DNA from: Proteles cristata cristata
Taxonomy: Eukaryota; Chordata; Mammalia; Carnivora; Hyaenidae
NCBI GenBank assembly: GCA_017311185.1
Contig: JAESUZ010000481.1
Location: forward strand, 1,240,001-1,304,000
DNA: 64,000 nucleotides
Direction of reading: 5' to 3'
The notes under the pieces: model-generated
What the model saw: only the letters and a program-made list of their open reading frames with translations
The model's database searches: none
Told to the model about the DNA's origin: nothing
Position numbers and translations under genes: made by a program
Shown here: one piece after another, positions 57,432-64,000 of the stretch
How the letters are laid out: every line of letters starts with the position of its first letter
How positions within the stretch are numbered: the first letter of the stretch is position 1

Positions 57432-57935
57432 ACCCAAGGATGGTTTAATTTAAGTTTCCTGATATTTTTTGCTGGCTTCCTTCAGGAATGTAAGAGCTCT
57501 CTTAGGTTGTGTTCAGGCATACAAATTATGCTGTTCAATACTATTTTAATCTGTGCCCTCTCTGCTATTTTCCACCTGCTTTTTTTTGTGTATATATTTT
57601 TTTGTTGCTGTGCCACTACTTAAAATGTCAAAGCCACGAATTCTCAAAGACTTGAGGCCATTCACCAGATCTTCACTTTGACAAGAAATGAGAAGCTAAC
57701 TCACATCTAGACCTTATTTCCCCAAACCTCCCTGTGACCCAAAAGTGGCCATTAAGACTCTCACCTAGCATGCTTGTTGATCATCTCAAGTCTCAACCAG
57801 CTAGAAAACTTCCCCCTCTGTGGGGCATGACGGACTGCCAGCAGGTTGTCAAACATCCCAGCAACTTTGAAATGGATACATGATCATGAAATTGATCCAT
57901 GATGCTTTCCTGCTGGGAAGATCTTGATCAAAAGG
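57432..57935 (+). pseudogene. env: ERV env transmembrane-end remnant and 3' non-coding part
   Basis: Downstream of the LTR insertion, a frame at 57440-57623 has long hydrophobic runs (LSFLIFFAGFL; ILICALSAIFHLLFFVYIFF) that fit the membrane-spanning end of a retroviral envelope by position and composition. No diagnostic cysteine motif is legible. 57624-57935 is non-coding and leads to the purine tract. Confidence 0.4.
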
Positions 57936-57941
57936 CGGAAA
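57928..57941 (+). promoter_or_regulatory. Polypurine tract-like site before the 3' LTR
   Basis: tcaaaaggcggaaa immediately precedes the LTR start. In retroviruses this purine run primes plus-strand DNA synthesis. Its position agrees with the LTR boundary. Confidence 0.6.
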
Positions 57942-58375
57942 TGTGAAAGAAGTTTCCAAAGTGAAGCAAAGAAAGTCATTAAAAATGGGGCCGAAAGGAT
58001 ATTGAGGAAGCAGGGTCTGTGTACCTCTCCTTTTTCAATTCTCAGAACTTTGGTCAATTACAGTTTGTCAGTGCAGTTCCACCACCTGCTGGGAGAGTAC
58101 AGCTTTGGACTGAAATAATGTGACACCTGTTAGCTAACTAAATAGCCAGGCTGTGTTAATCAGTTTAACTGCCAGCACCAATCGTAATTCTTCCCAGACA
58201 ACTTATGTAACCTTTGGTTTTTTGGCTTTAAAAGCTTGTATAATCTGCTGGCAATTCCTAATGCCCTTTTGATTGGTCGACTCTGTGTTTCCCAGACTGT
58301 GATCCCTAAGACCCTTGCTCCCCGCCCGAACACGCTTTTGGTTGCTTTACAACCCCATGGTCTCTTGGGTCAACA
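57942..58375 (+). mobile_element. 3' LTR of the decayed ERV
   Basis: 434 bp, TGTGAAAGAAG...GGGTCAACA. Its first part is similar to 50440-50615. TATA-like cttgtataat near 58234; no clear AATAAA. Many differences from the 5' copy imply an old provirus. No matching target duplication remains at the outer ends. Confidence 0.65.
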
Positions 58376-58435
58376 ATATATTTTTAAAATGAATTGTTAC
58401 TGTTTGACATGAATCTTCGATGATAACGATTTATT

Positions 58436-58645
58436 TTTTTTTAATGTTTTTATTTATTTCTAGGAGAGAGAGAGACAGCGTGAGCAGGGGAGGGTCAGAG
58501 AAAGAGGGAGTCACAGACTCTGAAACAGGCTCCAGGCTCTGAGCTGGCAGTCAGCAGAGCCCGACGCGGGGCTCGAACCCACGAACCGCGAGATCATGAC
58601 CTAAGCGAGTTGGACGCTTAACCGACTAAGCCACCCAGGCGCCCC
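58436..58645 (-). mobile_element. CAN-SINE, young 'tctagaaat' subfamily
   Basis: Reverse strand: tttatttctaggagagagag, cccgacgcggggctcgaacc, actaagccacccaggcgccc. Target duplication gataacgatttatt (58422-58435) / gataacaatttatt (58646-58659), one mismatch. Confidence 0.97.
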
Positions 58646-58659
58646 GATAACAATTTATT

Positions 58660-59037
58660 ATTCAGGCAAAAACAGTTCTAGGACTGAGGGCTTTAAAAAT
58701 GCACAGAAATTTATCCTGAGTCTTATAGTGAATACATCTTTAAATGTCATCAGTAGTTGGGGGTTGGAGGTGGATTGGTAGGTAGTACACATTAGATGTC
58801 AAGGTCTGGAGTGATGGTTGGAAAATCAACCCTAATAGGAGTTCAGGCTCGATTATAAACATTTCTGACTGTGAGTTATGGAACAATAAGAACTAAAACA
58901 TCAAGCTGGGGGATATGGAGTAACGTCTATAGGAGTGAATAGATATATAATTGAATACCTTTCTCATAAGTCAGTGGGGCTTAGTGCAGACAGCCCAGGC
59001 TAGGGATCATTAGTCTCAGGCTTAAGTTCTGGCTCTG
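58660..59037. other. Unassigned spacer between SINE and LTR
   Basis: AT-leaning sequence without recognised repeat or gene. Confidence 0.4.
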
Positions 59038-59041
59038 TTAC

Positions 59042-59871
59042 TGAGGAGCCTGAAATTAAGTCCTCCATTAGAAACAACCTCAGGCTGCACGTAGTCCCAG
59101 TTCCAGGAAAAGCCTCAGCTGAACCCACCTTTGGACCGCCCTCGGATCTGCCAATCAAAAGAAATGTGTAACATTCCTGTAGTCTTGGAGATGAGTCAGG
59201 GCTGCGAACTGCAGGTAGTTACTTTGTACAAACTTGCCAATCAATCACCGCTTGCAGAAGCCCCACGTAGATTCTCTGAGCCCACCTCATAACTGGTCAT
59301 TTTATTTTATTTTATTTTATTTAGAACTTTTTTTTTTTTATTTCTAGGAGAGAGAGTGAGCAGGGGAGTGTCAGAGAGAGAGGGAGTCACAGACTGAAAC
59401 AGGCTCCAGGCTCTGAGCTGGCAGTCAGCACAGAGCCCGACGCGGGGCTCGAACCCACGAACCGCGAGATCATGACCTAAGCGAAAGTCGGACGCTTTAC
59501 CGACTAAGCCACCCAGGCGCCCCATAACTGGTCATTTTAAACGACTCTCAAAGGTCATGATTGGGTCCCGCCAAATGTAACGGTTGCCTCGCAGATACTG
59601 AATGGTCAAAACTCTTACTATGCTGTTACTATGGGTGCTGTACAATTATGATTGGTGCTTATGTAATGATGCAAAACGTACAACGTGTGCACGGCAACAC
59701 CCCCGCCCTTCCCCCATAAAAACCCTGCCCCCACTTTTCGGGGCTTCACTTTGCTGCTGCTGTGCCGGTAGACAGGTGAGCCCCTGCTCGAGCTTGTAAT
59801 AAAGACCCCTTTGTTCTTTTATTGGTGCCGGCTCCTTGGAGGTCTCTGGGGACTGGCGATTCGGCATAACA
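59042..59871 (+). mobile_element. Young solo LTR, plus strand, carrying a SINE
   Basis: 830 bp including a 219-bp SINE. TGAGGAGCCTGAAATTAAGT...GGCATAACA. Perfect 4-bp duplication ttac at 59038-59041 and 59872-59875. TATA-type cataaaaacc at 59715-59724, AATAAA at 59798-59803. U3 has several CCAAT/ATTGG motifs. Inverted partner of 56836-57431. Confidence 0.94.
59305..59523 (-). mobile_element. CAN-SINE, young subfamily, inside the LTR
   Basis: Reverse strand. Perfect 16-base duplication of LTR sequence, ataactggtcatttta, at 59289-59304 and 59524-59539. It post-dates the LTR. (TTTTA)n tail at the left. Confidence 0.98.
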
Positions 59872-59875
59872 TTAC

Positions 59876-60306
59876 TTACTAGCTCTGTGTTCGTGCACAA
59901 ATTATTTAATCTCTGTGTGCCATGGGTCTTCACCGATAAAATTCGGATATAGAGTTTTCTCCTACCTTCCAAGTGGGTGACTATTAGTACCACATGGAAT
60001 AAAGTATTTTCAAGTATTTATAAACATCAGAACACTAATGAATAACATGAAGCTTTATTTTTATATTTTAAGTTACGTGTTTGAAAAAGTTGTCAACCTG
60101 TACTTTCCTGGGTTTTCTTTTTTTTTTTTAGTTGCCCAGGAAACATAAATCACAAAGGTTGAAGGTATATAATTAGGAAATTAAATCTGTTCCAAAGAAT
60201 GACGCTGTATCACAAAGTTGCATTAGTGGTACTGTGGCGAGGTACTGTGTATCACAGTACCTTTTCCAGAAATGTATATAGTTTCTCAAATGTTTTTTCT
60301 CTTTTA
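59876..60306. other. Unassigned
   Basis: AT-rich; T run at 60118-60130. No gene recognised. Confidence 0.4.
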
Positions 60307-60322
60307 TAGCAGTGGGATTCTT

Positions 60323-60545
60323 TAAAAAAAATTTTTTTTTGAATATTTATTTACTTTGAAAGAGAAAGAGCCCGTGCAAGCAGGGGACAACAGAGAGAGG
60401 GAGACACAGACTCCAAAGTGGGCTCCAGGCTCTGAGCTGTCAGCACAGAGCCCAACACGGGGCTCTAACTCAACAAAACTTGAGATCATTCATAACTGGA
60501 GCTGAAGTCTGACGCTTAACCAACTGAGCCACCCAGGCACCCTCT
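60323..60545 (-). mobile_element. CAN-SINE
   Basis: Reverse strand. Target duplication tagcagtgggattctt (60307-60322) / tagcagggggattctt (60546-60561), one mismatch. Confidence 0.96.
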
Positions 60546-60561
60546 TAGCAGGGGGATTCTT

Positions 60562-60755
60562 AGAGTGTGGTCCCTTAGAGTGTGTTACCCTAGGGTAACA
60601 GCATCACCTGGGAATTTGTTAGAAATGCAAATTCTTGGATCCAAGCTAACCATTTTAGATACTTTGGGTGTTTGTTTTTTTTTTTTTTTATGTTTTAACA
60701 AGCTCTCTAGGTAATTTGGCTGCATGCTAAAATTTAGGAATAGTTGTTTAAGAGA
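60562..60755. mobile_element. hAT-Charlie fossil (MER5-like)
   Basis: gagtgtggtcccttagagtg, aacagcatcacctgggaatt, tgttagaaatgcaaattctt, ttaacaagctctctaggtaa follow the MER5-type order. A T run at 60678-60689 interrupts it. Confidence 0.65.
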
Positions 60756-60819
60756 AATCTGAAGTTACATGATATGGACCCTAAGCAAATGTAATCTTTA
60801 ATGATTTCCAGTAAAAATT

Positions 60820-60965
60820 AATGGATGTACTAACTACTAAATGCCAGGAATTTATTTGATGCTTTCTATTTCGTTTTCTGACATGTAGGTTACTACCCTC
60901 ATTTTATAGATGAAGAAATAAAGTTCAGAAAGTAGGTAACTTAGGGCTCTGTCCAGTATCCTAAG
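60820..60965 (-). mobile_element. MIR SINE fragment
   Basis: aaatgccaggaatttatttg, gtaggttactaccctcattt, tatagatgaagaaataaagt, cagaaagtaggtaacttagg matches reverse-strand MIR. Confidence 0.7.
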
Positions 60966-61155
60966 ATTTATGAAATACAAAGAATATCTAATTGACAAAG
61001 GTCATGCTAATGTTGTTTAAAAATAACATATTTGTTGTTGCTGTTTTCATTTGAAGCAAAATGAATGCACTATTGTGAGTTTTGGAGTCTGTCAGTTTTA
61101 TAGGGGTTGGTTGAGTTTTTTGTTTGTTATTTTTTTGTGTGTGTGTTTTTTTTTT

Positions 61156-61372
61156 AATTTTTTTTTAATGTTTTATTTTTTTCTAGGAGAGAGAGAGACA
61201 GCGTAAGCAGGGGAGGGTCAGAGAGAGAGGGAGTCACAGACTGAAACAGGCTCCAGGCTCTGAGCTGGCAGTCAGCACAGAGCCCGACGCGGGGCTCGAA
61301 CCCACGAACCGCGAGATCATGACCCCCCAAGCAAAAGTCGGACGCTTAACTGACTAAGCCACCCAGGCGCCC
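61156..61372 (-). mobile_element. CAN-SINE, young 'tctagaaat' subfamily
   Basis: Reverse strand: ttttttctaggagagagaga, gacgcggggctcgaacccac, actaagccacccaggcgccc. Small insertion near the A box (gaccccccaagcaaaagtcg). Confidence 0.96.
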
Positions 61373-61629
61373 CTGTTTTTTTTTTTTTGTGGTTTTTAAA
61401 AACTTTTTTTAAGTTTTAATTTTTTAATTTTGATTTTTTTTGACTGCATAATAAGCTGACTAGCACGTTTCAATAACAAAGCTTATCTTGTGAAAGGTGC
61501 AGATACAATTAAACACAAGTTGACAAGACAGTGCACTTGGATAATGGAAAGACGCATGGGATCTTGTGTTGTGAATAAATCTAGAGAAATATGTTATCCA
61601 TCAGCATTTTGAAAGCTGCTTTTAGAAAA
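61373..61629. other. Unassigned T-rich DNA
   Basis: Runs of T at 61376-61390 and around 61400-61440; nothing else recognised. Confidence 0.4.
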
Positions 61630-61800
61630 CCTTGGTAATGAACTTGTGGTCTGTGGACCAACTGCATTGGAATCACCTGGGAAATAGTTAGACACAATGT
61701 CTCTTAGGCCCTATCCCAGACCTACTGAATCAAAATCTATGCATTAAGAAAAAATCCGGATGATTCACATGTATATTAAAGTTTAGAAAGCTATGCTCTT
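61630..61800. mobile_element. hAT-Charlie fossil (MER5-like)
   Basis: tggtctgtggaccaactgca, ttggaatcacctgggaaata, cccagacctactgaatcaaa match the MER5-type core. Confidence 0.65.
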
Positions 61801-62219
61801 TTTTGGGGGGGTGGGCTGGGGAATCTCTGTTCTGAATAGTAGTTTCCTGAGAGATATTAATAGTTTTCTGTAGGTCGAGGGCACCATTGTCAAGGTTGAG
61901 AACACCTGCATTTAACAGGTGGATTTAACTGAGGTGAAACGGGTATCCTAACCTGTGCTATAAAGCGCTGGTAGAAGGTTATAGTAGGGAGTAGTGTTTC
62001 TCAAATATTAGGTCCCTTTAAGACTTTCTGTTGCTCCCTAACCTGGAAGATAAATAACCCCAAGAACAAGTCCACCTTTCCAATTCCATCTTTTGTTTGT
62101 TTTGATAGACACTGTAGCATAATCTTGTTACATAGTCACTCTATCAAGGCACTGAATGTAACATCCAACAGAGACTAGGCCCGTTTATGGTTTATCGAAC
62201 AAAGGAGTTACAAATACTG

Positions 62220-62351
62220 CTCTTCTACAGGTATATAAATGGGGCACAGACATGGTAATTAACTGTCTTAAGATCCCACAGATTATAACTGGCAGGGTTG
62301 GGCTTCAACTCCAGGCAGCCCAGAGCTTTAGAGTCTGTGGTCTTAACCACT
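62220..62351 (-). mobile_element. MIR SINE fragment
   Basis: gttataaatggggcacag-like start, taattaactgtcttaagatc, ataactggcagggttgggct, tcaactccaggcagcccaga, gtctgtggtcttaaccacta. Reverse-strand MIR, cut by the adjoining microsatellite. Confidence 0.75.
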
Positions 62352-62461
62352 ATTCTTCCTCTTCCTCTTCCTCTTTCTCTTCCTCTTCCTCTTCCTCTTC
62401 CTCTTCCTCTTCCTCTTCTTCTTCTTCTTCTTCTTCTTCTTCTTCTTCTTCTTCTTCTTTT
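62352..62461. repeat. (CTTCCT)n then (CTT)n microsatellite
   Basis: Hexanucleotide ttcctc units to about 62416, then about 15 ctt units. Pyrimidine-only. It abuts the tail of the next reverse-strand SINE, so it probably grew from that tail. It encodes only artefactual poly-Ser and poly-Leu frames. Confidence 0.97.
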
Positions 62462-62634
62462 TAATGTTTATTTATTTTGAGAGAGAGAAAGAGATGTATA
62501 AAGGGAGATAGGAGCAAAGAGAGAGGGAGGGAGAGAATCCCAGACTGTGGCTTGAGCTTATGAACTGTAAGATCATGACCTGTGCAGAAATCAAGACGGG
62601 TAGACTTAATTCACTGAGCCACCCAGGTGCCCCA
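62462..62634 (-). mobile_element. CAN-SINE with expanded tail
   Basis: Reverse strand, aatgtttatttattttgaga, shortened middle, head gagccacccaggtgcccc. Confidence 0.94.
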
Positions 62635-62753
62635 ACCCCTGTTCTGTGTGCCTGTTCAGATTTGGGTGCCCCCAAAGCCAGGGCATGTGATATTGGTAAA
62701 GAAAAGTAAATAATAACAAAAGTTCTTAAATGATTGAAAAGCATTTGATTTTT

Positions 62754-62965
62754 TAAAAAATATTTTTTAATGTTTATTTATTTTGGAGACAGAGAGACAG
62801 AGTGTGAGCAGGGGAGGGGCAGAAAGAGTGGGAGACACAGAATCCAAAGCAGGCTTCAGGCTCTGTGTTGTTAGCACAGAGCCTGATGAGGGGCTCGAAC
62901 TCAAGCACAGTGAGATCATGACCTGAGCCGAAGTTGGCCACTTAACTGAGTCACCCAGGCGCCCC
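62754..62965 (-). mobile_element. CAN-SINE
   Basis: Reverse strand. Flanks aaaagcatttgattttt (62737-62753) and aaaagcacttgactttt (from 62967) are an imperfect target duplication. Head gagtcacccaggcgcccc. Confidence 0.95.
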
Positions 62966-63068
62966 AAAAAGCACTTGACTTTTATATAGTGGACAAACCA
63001 TATTTAAAAGCGTTATGTACTTTTTGAGTGGTTAATGCACTCCGATGGTTCAAGAATCAAAACGCAGA

Positions 63069-64000
63069 GGAGAGGGGGCAAGATGGTGGAGAAGTAAGGA
63101 GCTCCCTACTTGCACTCGCGCCCATACCTCGCACGGAAAAGATCTGAAGCCATTGGAAGCCTTACAAAACCTGAGAGATTGGGAGAAAAAGGATGCAGAA
63201 TCCACTGAGAAAGCCTTCTAACGTGAGTGCGAACTGGGAAAGATAAAATGGGGCCAGGATCGGAGACTCCAGGGTGGGAGGCGATCCCCCTCTACCCTCT
63301 ACAGGGAGTGAGAGGGGGAAAAAGAGAGGGTCCGAAACAGAAAAACCTCCGCTCGGGGGGAATAAACCTCTGCTCGGGGCATAGAAAGACCGTACTTGCC
63401 AGATACCTGCACTCCAGGTCCCCTTGCTCCAACTGGTCCCGGGGGGGCTGAGCGCACAGACTGCTTCTTTGTGCTGGTTCCTGGAGGCTGGACTTCAGAG
63501 TGGTGGCGCGCCTGCCGCCCTGAAAGAGCCCCTGCAGACACAGGGTGTCCACACTCCTGGCTGGCTGGAACTCTAGAGGGCAGGCAAAGAGCTAAAAACT
63601 GGGAAATTTGCCTGTGAGTTCATGTTTCGGGTGACGAGCCATAGAGGGACCTGGTTTTCCTCACTCCAGCGGGCTCGGGCTACACGCACCCGGCAGGCAA
63701 GCCCCCGCCCATGCTCGCCAGCCCGACCCAGAGAAGGAAGCAGCGATTCTGGCTCCACCCCCAGAGCGAGGCGGGAGGCCTGGAATTGCCCCGAGGGGGT
63801 TGCCTGGGAAGTTGTGTCTAAGGCAATTTCAGCGGGGCACGCGGACTGGGATTTGGAGATTGGAACTGGCCTGAGTTGAAGAGCGCAAGCAACTTTGGCT
63901 GCGCCCCCGGTACGGGGAGTTTACACGCCCAAAAGAGCGAGTTGCAGTGCTTGGTTCAAGAAGGGACTGGAGCACCCTCACTCTCCTCCCCACAACCGCC
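63069..64000 (+). mobile_element. LINE-1 5' untranslated region, element runs off the window
   Basis: From 63069 the sequence turns GC- and CpG-rich and starts gagagggggcaagatggtgg, the layout of a mammalian L1 5' end (compare the 'ggcaagatggcgg' type start). A YY1-like site, CAAGATGG, lies at 63079-63086 close to the expected transcription start. In L1s this region is an internal RNA polymerase II promoter. No ORF1 start is reached before 64000. Overlapping GC-rich frames (up to 86 codons, both strands) are by-products. Since the 5' end is present, the copy may be full length. Confidence 0.85.
63079..63086 (+). promoter_or_regulatory. YY1-like motif in L1 5' UTR
   Basis: CAAGATGG about 10 bases from the element's start. 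In other mammalian L1s a YY1 site at this place positions transcription initiation. Assigned by motif and location only. Confidence 0.55.

Noticed and set aside
62252..62464. Poly-serine frame
   Set aside because: Direct translation of the (CTTCCT)n/(CTT)n array.
63227..63879. GC-rich overlapping frames on both strands, resembling a CpG-island first exon
   Set aside because: They lie inside the LINE-1 5' UTR, whose GC and CpG content explains both the frames and the island-like look.

Overview
The window is mammalian nuclear DNA, almost certainly from a felid or a close feliform carnivore. The evidence is the repeat content. About 53 copies (my hand count) of a tRNA-derived carnivore SINE (CAN-SINE, SINEC_Fc type) are scattered through it. 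Plus-strand copies begin with a head like ggcgcctgggtggctcagtc, carry a tRNA-like B box (ggttcgagcc), a second half rich in CT, and a tail like aaataaataaacatta. There are also carnivore-type LINE-1 copies, several endogenous-retrovirus (ERV) remnants and solo LTRs, and older mammalian repeats (MIR, L2, MLT1, hAT/MER). I see no bacterial features, no tRNA or rRNA gene, no CRISPR array and no confidently recognisable protein-coding host gene. The window reads as intergenic or intronic DNA.

Layout. 1-8.1 kb: a tetranucleotide repeat at the left edge, L2 and MIR fossils, SINEs, and two fragments of old L1 3' ends. 8.1-12.3 kb: a compound tetranucleotide repeat, an older L1 split by a younger 5'-truncated L1 (19-bp target-site duplication, 338-codon ORF2 remnant), then another old L1 split by a solo LTR and SINEs. 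13-18 kb: old L1 fragments, including a plus-strand copy of about 3.5 kb with a decayed reverse transcriptase, split by four SINEs. 18-30.6 kb: relatively repeat-poor, with L2, MIR, hAT and SINE insertions. 30.6-34 kb: an MLT1-like solo LTR with a 5-bp duplication, and a second young 5'-truncated L1 (2.2 kb) flanked by an unusually long duplication of about 57 bp. 35-38.8 kb: an ancient repeat broken up by an L1 fragment, an (AT)n tract and three SINEs. 39-49.8 kb: mixed sequence with L2 fossils, SINEs and one weak candidate coding exon on the minus strand near 47.7 kb.

49.8-59.9 kb is an ERV cluster: a solo LTR with a GTCA duplication; a heavily decayed class-I (gamma-like) ERV with recognisable gag, protease/pol, integrase-end and env remnants and a 3' LTR; three LTR insertions of other families; and many SINEs. 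Two of those LTRs are young, nearly identical and in opposite orientation about 1.6 kb apart, each with its own perfect 4-bp duplication. 60-63 kb holds hAT, MIR and SINE copies. At 63.07 kb a GC-rich LINE-1 5' untranslated region begins on the plus strand and runs off the end of the window, so a possibly full-length L1 starts here.

No gene network is visible. The history is layered transposition: ancient MIR/L2/hAT/MLT1, then old L1s and the ERV, then CAN-SINEs, and finally young L1s, young LTRs and one young SINE subfamily. I found no undescribed multi-gene system. The most interesting items are structural: the inverted LTR pair, a SINE with a bipartite tail (possible 3' transduction), the long-duplication L1, the L1 promoter at the right edge, and the candidate exon.
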